Positions 46,278 through 55,792 of a DNA stretch of 64,000 nt are shown here, piece after piece (positions within the stretch are counted from its first letter, which is position 1; every line of letters starts with the position of its first letter). Where the stretch lies: positions 62,001 through 126,000 of the forward strand of contig CAWKAN010000019.1 of the NCBI GenBank assembly GCA_963847615.1, given 5' to 3'. Position numbers and translations under genes: made by a program. Under the pieces are notes generated by a model. It was not told where the DNA came from. It saw only the letters and a list, made by a program, of their open reading frames with translations, and did no database searches. The stretch is from Palsa-883 sp963847615 (GTDB lineage Bacteria > Pseudomonadota > Alphaproteobacteria > Acetobacterales > Acetobacteraceae).

Positions 46278-47502
46278 ACGCGGTGTGCAGCGCGCGCACC
46301 GCGAGTTCCGTGTATTCGGCGGCGATCAGCACGCTGACCTTGATCTCGCTGGTGGAGATCACCTGGATGTTGATCGCCTTGTCGGCCAGCGCGCGGAACA
46401 TGGTGTTGGCCACGCCGGCGTGGCTGCGCATGCCGACCCCGACGACGCTGAGCTTGGCGACGTTGGGATCGGCCAGCAGCTCGGCATAGCCGATCTGCGG
46501 CCGAATGCCGTCCAGCGCGGCGCAGGCGCGTGCCAGGTCGGCCTTGCCGACGGTGAAGGTCATGTCGGTGGTGCCGTCGGCGGCGAGGTTCTGCACGATC
46601 ATGTCGACGTTGACGTGTTGTGCCGCCAGTTCGCCGAAGATGGTCGCGGCGATGCCCGGCCGGTCGGGCACCCGGCGCACCGTCAGCTTGGCGTCGTCGC
46701 GCGAATAGGCGATGCCGGAGACGTTCTGCTTTTCCACGATCTCGTCCTCATCCACCACCAGGGTGCCTTCGTTGTCGCCATTGGACCCGGGCGCCGTCGG
46801 GTCCTTGAAGCTGGACAGCACGCGCACCCGCACCCGCTCGTTCATCGCCAGCTCCACGCTGCGGGTTTGCAGCACCTTGGCGCCGACCGAGGCGAGTTCC
46901 AGCATCTCCTCGTAGCTGATGCGCGCCAGCTTGCGCGCGGCGGGGACGATGCGCGGGTCGGTGGTATAGACCCCATCGACGTCGGTGTAGATGTCGCAGC
47001 GATCGGCCTTCAGCGCGGCGGCGAGCGCCACGGCGGAGGTATCGGAGCCGCCGCGGCCCAGCGTGGTGACCCGGTGGTCCGGCGCGAGGCCCTGGAAGCC
47101 GGCGACCACGGCGACCTGGCCGGTCTCCATGCGCCGGATCAGTTCGGCGCCTTTGATGTCCTGGATGCGCGCCTTGCCGTGCGCGGTGTCGGTCTCGATC
47201 GGGATCTGCCAGCCCTGCCAGGAGCGCGCCTCGACGCCGAGGTCCTGCAGCGCGATCGCCAGCAGCCCGGCGGTGACCTGCTCGCCGGTGGCCACCACGG
47301 CGTCGTATTCGCGCGCGTCGTGCAGCGGCGAGAGTTCCTGACACCAGCCGACGAGCTGGTTGGTGACGCCCGACATCGCCGAGACCACGACGGCGACCTG
47401 GTGCCCGGCGTCCACCTCGCGCTTGACGCGGGTGGCGACGTCGCGGATGCGGGCCAGGTCGGCGAGCGAGGTGCCGCCGAATTTCATCACGATGCGCGCC
47501 AT
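46258..47502 (-). CDS. lysC: Aspartate kinase
   Basis: First enzyme of the Lys/Thr/Met branch. N-terminal MARIVMKFGGTSLADLARIR carries the ATP-binding KFGGTS. The kinase domain shows GRGGSDTSAVALAAALKADR and CDIYTDVDGVYTTDPRIV. Two ACT domains follow in the last 150 residues (ISGIAYSRDDAKLTVRRVPD, then KLSVVGVGMRSHAGVANTMF). Length 414 matches the alpha/beta-forming type, and an internal beta-subunit start is possible. Divergent from ubiG. Confidence 0.96.
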   Translation of the reverse strand: MARIVMKFGGTSLADLARIRDVATRVKREVDAGHQVAVVVSAMSGVTNQLVGWCQELSPLHDAREYDAVVATGEQVTAGLLAIALQDLGVEARSWQGWQIPIETDTAHGKARIQDIKGAELIRRMETGQVAVVAGFQGLAPDHRVTTLGRGGSDTSAVALAAALKADRCDIYTDVDGVYTTDPRIVPAARKLARISYEEMLELASVGAKVLQTRSVELAMNERVRVRVLSSFKDPTAPGSNGDNEGTLVVDEDEIVEKQNVSGIAYSRDDAKLTVRRVPDRPGIAATIFGELAAQHVNVDMIVQNLAADGTTDMTFTVGKADLARACAALDGIRPQIGYAELLADPNVAKLSVVGVGMRSHAGVANTMFRALADKAINIQVISTSEIKVSVLIAAEYTELAVRALHTAYGLDAA

Positions 47503-47601
47503 GGTTCCGTCGTCAGTTGCCAGTCGTCGGTTGTCAGGGGTCGGCAGTTGTCAGGGGTCGGGTCGGGGTGGTCATACTGGCGCGCGAAACAGGGGGCAAC
47601 C

Positions 47602-48318
47602 GTGCAGGGTGCAACGCTGGCAGCCGATGAAGTGGCCCGGTTCGACGCGCTGGCGGCGCGCTGGTGGGAACCCGACGGGCCGATGCGTCCGCTGCACCGG
47701 ATGAACCCGGCGCGGGTGGGCTGGATCGCGGCGCGGGCGCGGGCGCGGTTCGGCGAGGTGGCGGGGCTGCGGCTGCTGGACGTGGGGTGCGGCGCGGGGA
47801 TCGCGGCGGAGGCGCTGGCGCGGCTGGGGTTCGACGTGCTGGGGCTGGACGCGGCGGCGGCGGCGATCGCGGCGGCGGCGGCGCATGCGGCGGGGCAGGG
47901 ATTGGCGCTGGCCTATCGGGTCGGCGTGGCGGAGGACCTGCTGGCCGAGGGCGCGCAGTTCCCGGTGGTGACGGCGCTGGAGGTGATCGAGCACGTGCCC
48001 GACCCGGCGGCGTTCCTGCGCGTGCTGGCCGGGCTGCTGGCGCCGGGCGGGCTGCTGGTGCTGTTGACGCTGAACCGCACCGCGGCGTCATTCGTGGCGG
48101 CCAAGCTGGTGGCGGAATACGCGCTGCGCTGGCTGCCGGTGGGCACGCATGACTGGAAGCGGTTCCTGACGCCGGCGGAGCTGGCGCGGCACGTGCGCGA
48201 TGCCGGGCTGGCGGTGGAGGAGATCGCCGGCCTGTCGCCGGACCTGGTGCGGGGGGGCTGGCGCGTCGGGCGGGATCTGCGGGTGAATTATCTGCTGGCG
48301 GCGACGCGGGCGCGCTGA
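47602..48318 (+). CDS. ubiG: Ubiquinone biosynthesis O-methyltransferase UbiG
   Basis: 238-residue SAM methyltransferase acting twice in ubiquinone synthesis. It begins EVARFDALAARWWEPDGPMR, a UbiG hallmark, then LRLLDVGCGAGIAAEALARL (motif I), VVTALEVIEHVPDPAAFLRV and GTHDWKRFLTPAELARHV. GTG start at 47602 preceded by CAGGGGGC. Its 3' end is repeated in decayed form at about 49.8 kb, beyond a nuclease-like gene. Divergent from lysC. Confidence 0.95.
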   Translation: MQGATLAADEVARFDALAARWWEPDGPMRPLHRMNPARVGWIAARARARFGEVAGLRLLDVGCGAGIAAEALARLGFDVLGLDAAAAAIAAAAAHAAGQGLALAYRVGVAEDLLAEGAQFPVVTALEVIEHVPDPAAFLRVLAGLLAPGGLLVLLTLNRTAASFVAAKLVAEYALRWLPVGTHDWKRFLTPAELARHVRDAGLAVEEIAGLSPDLVRGGWRVGRDLRVNYLLAATRAR

Positions 48319-48388
48319 CCATCGATGTTTTTGGTCGCAATCGATCGGATGGAAGCGTCTTGGTGGCGCTCCCGACCGTATCACGATT

Positions 48389-48566
48389 TGAGCTGCCCCC
48401 GATTTTTCTGGACACGGTATTGTCGAGAGAAAGGGAGCAGAGCAGATGTCGAACGCCAAGGAATTGAACCTGGATTTGTCGGCTGATGGGCCTGTGGGCA
48501 GCGTGGGCGGGCGTAGCCCGTCCATGCTGTCCACAGGCCAGCTCGTGGCGCGGCAAGAAAGAATTT
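48389..48566 (+). other. Possible IS-end remnant and strong hairpin downstream of ubiG
   Basis: GAGCTGCCCCCGATTTTTCT followed by GGACACG resembles termini of IS3-family elements (TGACCTGCCCCC...GGACA type). A 40-codon frame begins at ATG 48446 (MSNAKELNLDLSADGPVG) after GGGAG. Inside it, arms 48488-48511 and 48515-48538 (GGCCTGTGGGCAGCGTGGGC and complement) form a 24-bp stem with a 3-nt loop; the three deviations are all G-T, i.e. G-U in RNA. No transposase is present. I cannot decide whether this is a mobile-element scar or a small RNA. Confidence 0.4.
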
Positions 48567-48816
48567 AACGCAGATGAAGGAAGGCGATGCACGCAAAACA
48601 CGCAGATGGTTCCGTGCGGTTCACAGGTTGTGCGCTACGCGTTTGATCTCCAGCGGCGGTTTGTCGAAGGTGATTATATGGCTGACAAACGTGGCACAGA
48701 ATGCAGTCTCCCGCAGCCACGCCACTATAGCAGAGGCTTGCGTTCTACGGCGACCGAGTTCACCATAATCTGTGACCAACGATTTGCGGGCAGGATAATG
48801 GGGGAACGACGTAGGG

Positions 48817-49623
48817 ATGGGCCGACCACCGGGAGCGAAGAACAAAGCCACTCGTAAGTCGTCTCCGGGTAGACGGCGCTCGACCACATCCAAACAGGGT
48901 GGCGTTGGCACTCGGGTAAGAGAGATAGCGTTAAAACTACTCAAAAAACACCCTGAAGGCATCAGATACACTCAACTGGTTCGTCAGATTATCGAAAGAG
49001 ACCAAACCCTGGAAAAGTCCGCCAGGACTGAGGCTGCCAGTCTTGATGTAAAAATACCTGACCAAATTTATAAACCCGAACGGGGCTTGTACCGTCTTAT
49101 TGAGTTCCGTGACGCACGGGCTGGTCCTGCACGCGGCAAGGCAGTTAAAGAGACGCAATTCTATCAGCCATTTGCCGATTTCCTGGTCAATGACCTTGAG
49201 GAATGCACCAATGCGATTGAGCTAGGCGGGAATCTATTCAAGGACAAATGGGGTACACCAGACGTTATCGGTATACGCAAGGCTACACCGGGAGACATCA
49301 TTCAACAGCCAACCGAAGTCGTCTCGGCGGAAATAAAGAGCAATACTAATGAGATTATAACAGCATTCGGTCAAGCCTGCGCATATAGTGTTTTCAGTCA
49401 CAGGACTTATCTTGTAATACCGAAAGACTCACCCCCAGAAGAAATATCTAAGATAGACTCTTTGTGTCAGGGTTTTGGAATCGGTCTTATCCTTTTCGAT
49501 TCGACCTCGCCTCTAAATCCCGGATTTGACATCCTTGTTCGTGCCCGAAAGCTTGAACCGGATTTGTTCTACACCAACAAGAACCTTAAGTTTGTCGTAG
49601 AGAAGTACAAGAACTTCTTATAA
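48817..49623 (+). CDS. Winged-helix plus PD-(D/E)XK nuclease-like protein
   Basis: 268 residues. The start is basic (RPPGAKNKATRKSSPGRRRS). Residues 30-95 look like a HARE-HTH/winged helix (VREIALKLLKKHPEGIRYTQ, then IYKPERGLYRL). Residues 108-265 fit a restriction-endonuclease fold: Glu112 in KETQFYQPFADFL, Asp149 in WGTPDVIGI, and Glu172-x-Lys174 in VVSAEIKSN, i.e. the PD-(D/E)XK core, then QACAYSVFSHRTYLVIP. Function could be anti-phage or repair; no methylase is nearby. Codon and base use are much more AT-rich than the neighbours, indicating transfer. Confidence 0.78.
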   Translation: MGRPPGAKNKATRKSSPGRRRSTTSKQGGVGTRVREIALKLLKKHPEGIRYTQLVRQIIERDQTLEKSARTEAASLDVKIPDQIYKPERGLYRLIEFRDARAGPARGKAVKETQFYQPFADFLVNDLEECTNAIELGGNLFKDKWGTPDVIGIRKATPGDIIQQPTEVVSAEIKSNTNEIITAFGQACAYSVFSHRTYLVIPKDSPPEEISKIDSLCQGFGIGLILFDSTSPLNPGFDILVRARKLEPDLFYTNKNLKFVVEKYKNFL

Positions 49624-49714
49624 TATTTCGTACGTCAACCACAGTCGTCCCTATTGGAGAGCCTCCGTCCTCGATGAAATAGCCGTTTTGAGGCAGGAAG
49701 CGAAAGGCTCTACG

Positions 49715-49895
49715 TCGGGTACGCATGACCGGCGACGGGTCCTGACGCCAGCGGAGCTGGCTCGGCATGTGTGCGACGCTGGGCTGGGGGTGGCGACATT
49801 GCCGGGCTGTTGCCGGATCCGCTGCGGGGCGGCTGGCCGGTGGGGCGAACCTGCGGGTGAACGATCCGGTCACGGCGACGCGCGGCGTCAGATGT
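49715..49895 (+). pseudogene. Decayed second copy of the ubiG 3' end
   Basis: About 180 bp aligning along its whole length with the last 175 bp of ubiG. Shared stretches are ACGCATGAC, TCCTGACGCC(A/G)GCGGAGCTGG, GGGCTGG, GGCGGCTGG and CCTGCGGGTGAA. In one frame it still reads LTPAELARHVCDAGLG before frameshifting. I estimate roughly three-quarters identity by eye. It lies just after the nuclease-like gene and before the Phd/PIN pair, forming a direct repeat with ubiG around the inserted DNA. Confidence 0.8.
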
Positions 49896-49985
49896 TCGCG
49901 ATTGAGGCGCCAGAGCGCCGCACAGACGACGGTGGACACGCCGCCCGCACTGTCCTACATCCTGTAGGACACACCGGGGCTTAAC

Positions 49986-50282
49986 ATGGCCGACATCATC
50001 ACCGCACGTGACGCCAACCATCATTTCGCGCGGGTGCTCGCCGAGGTTGCGGCCGGCAAGGAATTCGTCGTCACCCGCAATGGCGTACCGGTAGCGCGGA
50101 TCAGCCCGGAGCGCGCGGCCGAAGGTCACCGCCAGCTCGATCCCAAACAGGAGCAAGCGTTGGCGGAAAGTCTCGCCTGGCTGCGGCGTGGCTGGAAGCT
50201 GCGGGTCACGCGGTTCGACCGCGAAGGCCTGTACGAGGATGCCAGGAAAACCCACAGCCAACCGCGGCGGCGCAAGGCGTGA
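49986..50282 (+). CDS. Phd/YefM-type antitoxin
   Basis: 98 residues. The N-terminal half is a classic Phd fold: MADIITARDANHHFARVLAE, then VAAGKEFVVTRNGVPVARIS. The C-terminal part is a longer arm (SLAWLRRGWKLRVTRFDREG) likely to cover the toxin. Antitoxins of this type repress their own operon and neutralise a partner. The PIN-domain gene overlaps its stop (GTGA), the usual order antitoxin-toxin. TCCTGTAGGACA, a short imperfect palindrome at 49960-49971, lies upstream and might be an operator. Confidence 0.9.
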   Translation: MADIITARDANHHFARVLAEVAAGKEFVVTRNGVPVARISPERAAEGHRQLDPKQEQALAESLAWLRRGWKLRVTRFDREGLYEDARKTHSQPRRRKA

Positions 50283-50740
50283 CCGCTCCCCTGCGCTTCA
50301 CCCTGGACAGCAACATCCTGGTCTACGCGGCGGACGCCAGCGAGCCGACGCGTCAGGCAGCCGCCATCGATATCATCGCGCGGGCGGCAAGGCGCGACTG
50401 CCTGCTCACGCCGCAGGCGCTGGCCGAGTTCTTCCACGCCACCACCCGCAAGCGCATCGTGCCGCGCGCCGAAGCCGCCCGCCAGGTGCGGGCATGGACC
50501 GTGGTATTTCCCATCACGCCAGGCGCCGGCGCGGCGGCCCTGCTGACCGCGCTGGAGCAAGCCGTCGCCGGTCGCCTGCAGTTCTTCGACGCGCTGCTGC
50601 TCGCCACCGCGCGCGACGCCGGCTGCGGCGCGCTCATCACCGAGGACATGGACGCGCACACGCAGCTGGACGGCGTGCGCGTGATCGCGGCGTTCGACCG
50701 GCGCGGCGGGATCAGCGCAGCCGCGCTGGCACTGCTGTAG
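50279..50740 (+). CDS. PIN-domain toxin (VapC-like ribonuclease)
   Basis: 153-residue PIN nuclease. The acidic metal-binding residues are visible: Asp10 in FTLDSNILVYAAD, Glu near TPQALAEFFHATT, Asp in LQFFDALLLATARDAGCGAL and the last acidic in LITEDMDAH. VapC-type toxins cleave tRNA or rRNA. It starts at a GTG overlapping the antitoxin stop, so expression is coupled. The target cannot be predicted from sequence. Confidence 0.92.
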   Translation: MTAPLRFTLDSNILVYAADASEPTRQAAAIDIIARAARRDCLLTPQALAEFFHATTRKRIVPRAEAARQVRAWTVVFPITPGAGAAALLTALEQAVAGRLQFFDALLLATARDAGCGALITEDMDAHTQLDGVRVIAAFDRRGGISAAALALL

Positions 50741-50780
50741 CGACGGCGCTGCCGCACGGTTGGTGCTATCATTGAATGTG

Positions 50781-51467
50781 ATGACCGATGCTTTCCTGCC
50801 CCGGCTGGACATCCTGCCCAAACCGCAGCGGCGGCTTTGGGATGAGCTGTCGGCCGTGCCCGCTTCGTTCGTGCTGTACGGCGGCACCGCGATCGCGCTG
50901 CATCTCGGGCACCGCCGCTCCGTGGACTTCGATTTTTTCGCTCGCCGGATGTTCGATCCGGCGCAACTCGCAACGATCATGCCGTTCATGGCCTCGGCAA
51001 CGGTGACCCAGCTTGAGCCGCGCACGTTCAGTGCCATCATCGATCGTGGCGGCCCGGTCAAGCTGTCGTTCTTCGCCATCCCCGGGCTGCAACGCGTTCT
51101 CCCGCCCCACGTCGCGCGCGACAACGGCGTGCAGGTGGCATCCTTGCTCGACCTTGCCGGGACCAAGGCGTCCGTGGTGCAGCAGCGCGCCGAGGCAAGG
51201 GACTACATCGACATCGACGCCATTTTGCGCGACGGCCGCATCGACCTGGCGATGGCGCTGGCGGCAGCCCGCGTGATTTATGGACCGCAATTCAATCCGC
51301 AGATCACGCTGAAGGCGCTATCATATTTCGATGACGGCAATCTGCGCCGGTTGGCGAAGGCCACCAGGGATCGCCTGGCCGAGGCAGCGCGCGACGTTGA
51401 CCTCGACCGGTTGCCGAGGCTGACCCGCCAGGCGCGGCGCGGCGGCTTGCGGGAGCCGTCGCAATGA
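50781..51467 (+). CDS. AbiEii/AbiGii-type nucleotidyltransferase
   Basis: 228 residues. The nucleotidyltransferase motif reads FVLYGGTAIALHLGHRRSVD then FDFF, i.e. GGTA plus the D-x-D pair. LLDLAGTKASVVQQRAEARD and YIDIDAIL follow, typical of the AbiEii family, which includes abortive-infection toxins that modify tRNA or block translation. Classical abiE has an antitoxin gene upstream; here instead a small gene overlaps downstream. ATG at 50781 chosen; earlier in-frame ATG/GTG codons exist and no site is strong. Confidence 0.88.
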   Translation: MTDAFLPRLDILPKPQRRLWDELSAVPASFVLYGGTAIALHLGHRRSVDFDFFARRMFDPAQLATIMPFMASATVTQLEPRTFSAIIDRGGPVKLSFFAIPGLQRVLPPHVARDNGVQVASLLDLAGTKASVVQQRAEARDYIDIDAILRDGRIDLAMALAAARVIYGPQFNPQITLKALSYFDDGNLRRLAKATRDRLAEAARDVDLDRLPRLTRQARRGGLREPSQ

Positions 51468-51754
51468 AGCCGCTCCCGCGCACCCCGGACATCAAGGCGG
51501 TCGCCCGTCGCGTGGTGTGGTTCGAGGACCCCGACGAAGCATTGTCCGATCCGATCCGCTTCATGGCCTACGCGATGGCCGCCGCGACGCACGCGGACAT
51601 GAAGCTGCTGCGCCGCCACGTCTCGGACGACGATTTTCGCGAGGCGCTCGACAAAGCGCCGCCCGGCATCATCGACCCGCGCTCCTGGGCCTACTGGAAT
51701 ATCAAAATGGGCCGCTATCCGCCACCACCGCTCCCCCGGCGCCGATTCGGATAA
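51464..51754 (+). CDS. Small hypothetical protein, partner of the AbiEii-type gene
   Basis: 96 residues, unrecognised. It shows VVWFEDPDEALSDPIRFMAY, a helical centre with HADMKLLRRHVSDDDFREAL, then GIIDPRSWAYWN and a C-terminal PLPRRRFG. Its ATG overlaps the stop of the nucleotidyltransferase (ATGA), so the two are translated together. In similar loci such small proteins often sit beside AbiEii-like proteins, making it a candidate antitoxin; this is context only. Confidence 0.7.
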   Translation: MKPLPRTPDIKAVARRVVWFEDPDEALSDPIRFMAYAMAAATHADMKLLRRHVSDDDFREALDKAPPGIIDPRSWAYWNIKMGRYPPPPLPRRRFG

Positions 51755-51898
51755 CCTTTCGGGGCGACAACATTACCTGCTCCGTTCGGGTCAAACGACC
51801 CGTTGGTGGGCCGCGGGTTCCCCCGGTCGTCTTGACCGCCAAACCGGCAAGGCTCAAGCGTGCTACCTCATCACCGGAAGCAAGGGACGGAAACCGAC

Positions 51899-52567
51899 AT
51901 GCCCAAGACACGCGGCACCGGGCTGCTGATGGTCTGGACCGACATCGCAGCGGAACACGAGGCGGCGTTCAACCGCTGGTACGACGAGGAACACATCGAT
52001 CGCCTGCTGCGCATCCCGGGCGTGCTCAGCGCCGGGCGCTACGTCGCGGTGCGCGGCGGGCCGAAATACCTGGCGCTGTACGAGCTGGAGGACCACCACG
52101 TGATGCGCAGCGCGGCCTTCATCGACGAGGTGCGCTACAAGCCCTCGCCCGACCGCCAGCGCGCCTCGGGCGGCAGCATCGGGCACAACTACATCCTGAA
52201 CCTGTACCGGCAGATATTTCCCACCCGGACCAATCCGGTGGACGCGACCATGGGCCCGTCCCCCGTGCTGCAGATGGGCCGGATCGACGTGCCGGCGCAC
52301 TACGAGGAAGAATTCAACGACTGGTACAATACCGTTTACATCCCGCCCTACCTGCAGGTGCAAGGCGTGCTGCGCGCCCGCCGCTTCACCGCGATCGAGG
52401 GCCAGCCGAAATACCTGACGCTGTACGAGTTCGCCGACACCACCGTGCCCGACACCCCGGAATGGGACCGCGCGCGCAACTCGAACCCCTGGAGCGACCG
52501 CATCCGCCCGATCATGCGCCACGACCAGGGCTCGCCCGGCGTCTACCGGCGGATCTTTCCGCACTGA
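51899..52567 (+). CDS. Two-repeat dimeric alpha/beta-barrel (EthD-like) protein
   Basis: 222 residues made of two similar halves: AAFNRWYDEEHIDRLLRIPG with VLSAGRYVA at residues 20-50, and EEEFNDWYNTVYIPPYLQVQ with VLRARRFTA at residues 140-170. Each half also has KYLxLYE (KYLALYELEDHH, KYLTLYEFADTT). Such DUF4286/EthD-like proteins are often small cofactor-free oxygenase or isomerase-like barrels. Chosen ATG (MPKTRGTGLLMVW) has AAGGGACGGAAACCG upstream. Role unknown. Confidence 0.8.
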   Translation: MPKTRGTGLLMVWTDIAAEHEAAFNRWYDEEHIDRLLRIPGVLSAGRYVAVRGGPKYLALYELEDHHVMRSAAFIDEVRYKPSPDRQRASGGSIGHNYILNLYRQIFPTRTNPVDATMGPSPVLQMGRIDVPAHYEEEFNDWYNTVYIPPYLQVQGVLRARRFTAIEGQPKYLTLYEFADTTVPDTPEWDRARNSNPWSDRIRPIMRHDQGSPGVYRRIFPH

Positions 52568-53129
52568 CCCGCCGCGCCGCGTCGTTCCGCCACCGCGTCA
52601 ATGCCCACGCGTGGCCGCGGCTGCGCTTGCGCGCCATCGCGCTCAGCCGGCCCGCCGACCGCGGCGGCAGGACCCGCCGCGCGACGCTGCCCGAGGCCGT
52701 GCCGCGCGGGAAGGTGCCGCCGCAATTCCCGTCCGGCGGAAACCCCCGATGCGCGGCGGCCAGGACGGCGCCTGCGGATGATTTCAATCGGCAATCAGCC
52801 CGGAGATGACCGGCCAGCCGGCCGGCGGCCGGTCGCGAAACCGCCCCCGCGAACCGCCGATCGCCGGATTCTCCTTGCATTCCCCGCTCGCCCGGGCGAT
52901 GTGGGGGCGACAGGCGCCAGACGCCTGACCAGCGCTCTGCGGGCGCTGCCAGCCAATTTTGGCAGCCGATCTTCGCAAGCGCGCCGTGGCAGTCCCAGCC
53001 GCAGCCTGTGCAGCCGATTGCCGAGCCGGCCGCGGCGCGGCGATGCGCTGGCCGGCCGCGGCTGGCCTCACCCCGACACGGCGGCGTGCCAGACGTCAGG
53101 CGCGCCCCTTGCCCGACCAACACGTTGCG
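52568..53129. other. Long GC-rich intergenic region
   Basis: About 560 bases with no gene I can support. Frames that stay open are low-complexity Arg/Ala/Pro translations. It probably contains the promoter of the desaturase gene near its right end (an AATTTTGG patch around 52952) but no clear -35/-10 pair. Confidence 0.5.
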
Positions 53130-54419
<1,290 letters not shown>

Positions 54420-54433
54420 CGCCGCCCGCAACT

Positions 54434-54660
54434 CCCTTGGGCAAGCCCGCGCGCGACACCGGCGCCCGAAATGATGGAAGAGTCATTTCGGGCCGCTGGT
54501 GTCATACCAACGGCCCTATCGGCTGACCCATCGGCCAGCGTTGGGCCGTCGGTATGAATCTTGGTTTGGCGCGCGGCCGCCCCCCGACGCCCCTGGGCAA
54601 CCCCGCGCGCGATACCAGCGGCCCAAATGATGGAAGGGTCATCATTTCGGGCCGCTGGCC
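54434..54660. repeat. Dispersed hairpin repeat (family D, cluster 1)
   Basis: Two related units. Each has a CCCGCGCGCGA(C/T)ACC lead and a hairpin CCCGAAATGA / TCATTTCGGG (54465-54474 and 54483-54492; second at 54615-54658). Between them CATACCAACGGCCC pairs with GGGCCGTCGGTATG, and TTGGTTTGGCGCGCGGCCGC matches, inverted, the cluster at 63.2-63.4 kb. It lies between the desaturase gene and the convergent deacetylase gene. Confidence 0.85.
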
Positions 54661-55584
54661 TCAGGTGACGATGCGCGCCGGGTCCAGGTTGTTGCGCCAG
54701 GCCACCGTCGCCGACAGCGGCCATAGGGCGAACCCCTTGGCGTGCAGCGTCGGCAGCCAGGCCTCCAGCGCCGCCAGCGTGCCCGGCCGCGGATGGGCGA
54801 TGGCGATGGCGTGACCGTGGCGGCGGGCGAAGGCCTCGGTCGCCGCGAGCTGGCCCCGGATCGCCCAAGGGTCGCCGACATTGTCGATGAACACGTCGCG
54901 CGCGGCCGCCGGCACGCCGGCCAGCTCGGCGCAGCACAGCGCGACGCTGTGCGGGACCACCACGCTGTCCAGGAACAGCATCCCCTGCGCCCGCGCCTCG
55001 CGCGCCACCAGCTCCATCAGCAGCGGGTCGCGCGTGGCGATGCTGCCCATGTGGTTGTTCATGCCGACGCTGTCGGGCACCGCGGCGATGGCCTCGCGCA
55101 GGCGAGCCAGGTTGACCTCGGGCGGCAGGTCGATGCGCAGCGGGTCCGGTCCGGTCTGCGCGATGCCGGCGCTGTGGGCCTGCATCGGCATGTGCAGCAT
55201 CGCCTCGTGCCCGCGCGCCGCCGCGGCGGCGACCTGGGCGGGCAGGTCGTGCGCGAACGGGAACCACGCCAGGGTCAGCGGCCCCGGCAGTGTCGCCGCC
55301 TGCGCGGTGTAGGGATGCATCACCCCCATGTCGTCGATCACCAGGGTGATCGCCGGCCTTCCGTCCAGCGCGGGCGCGGCGACCGCATGGCGTTGCCAGG
55401 GCGGCGCTCCGCCAGGTCCGGGAGGTGCCGCCGATAGCACCCCGGATGGCGGCAAGGATGGTTGGGGCGCGGATTGGCTGGGGTCCAATTCGATGAGCAT
55501 CGATTGCGCGGACGCCGGTCCGGTGCGGGCGAGCGCGGCGACGGTCAACGCACCGGTAACCAGGCGGCGGCGGGACAGAATCAT
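54661..55584 (-). CDS. Divergent polysaccharide deacetylase family protein
   Basis: 307 residues with a signal peptide (MILSRRRLVTGALTVAALAR, cleavage near GPASA). The deacetylase-like barrel shows ITLVIDDMGVMHPYTAQA, WFPFAHDLPAQVAAAAARGH, EAMLHMPMQA, GMNNHMGSIAT, GMLFLDSVVVPHS and AIAIAHPRPGTLAAL, the YibQ/DUF610 pattern (metal His/Asp set conserved). These act in the periplasm on an unidentified glycan, often next to peptidoglycan genes. I chose the ATG giving the signal peptide. Confidence 0.88.
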   Translation of the reverse strand: MILSRRRLVTGALTVAALARTGPASAQSMLIELDPSQSAPQPSLPPSGVLSAAPPGPGGAPPWQRHAVAAPALDGRPAITLVIDDMGVMHPYTAQAATLPGPLTLAWFPFAHDLPAQVAAAAARGHEAMLHMPMQAHSAGIAQTGPDPLRIDLPPEVNLARLREAIAAVPDSVGMNNHMGSIATRDPLLMELVAREARAQGMLFLDSVVVPHSVALCCAELAGVPAAARDVFIDNVGDPWAIRGQLAATEAFARRHGHAIAIAHPRPGTLAALEAWLPTLHAKGFALWPLSATVAWRNNLDPARIVT

Positions 55585-55792
55585 GCAGGCGGCTTCACCG
55601 AAGGGAATCGGGACATCGCGATTCGCGCCAGGAATCTCCCACAAATACAATGGGCGCGGGAGAGAATTGGCGTATTATAACATACACGTAACCAATATGT
55701 TGCGCCAAAGACACAGCCGGTGAAGACCGGCGGCGGTAGGTTTGCCGCCCCGGCGAATATCCGGGCAATCGGGGGAAACAAAAGCAAGCCGG

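Noticed and set aside
48389..48566. Complete IS3-family insertion sequence
   Set aside because: Only a terminus-like word and a 40-codon frame exist; no OrfB integrase domain and no opposite end.
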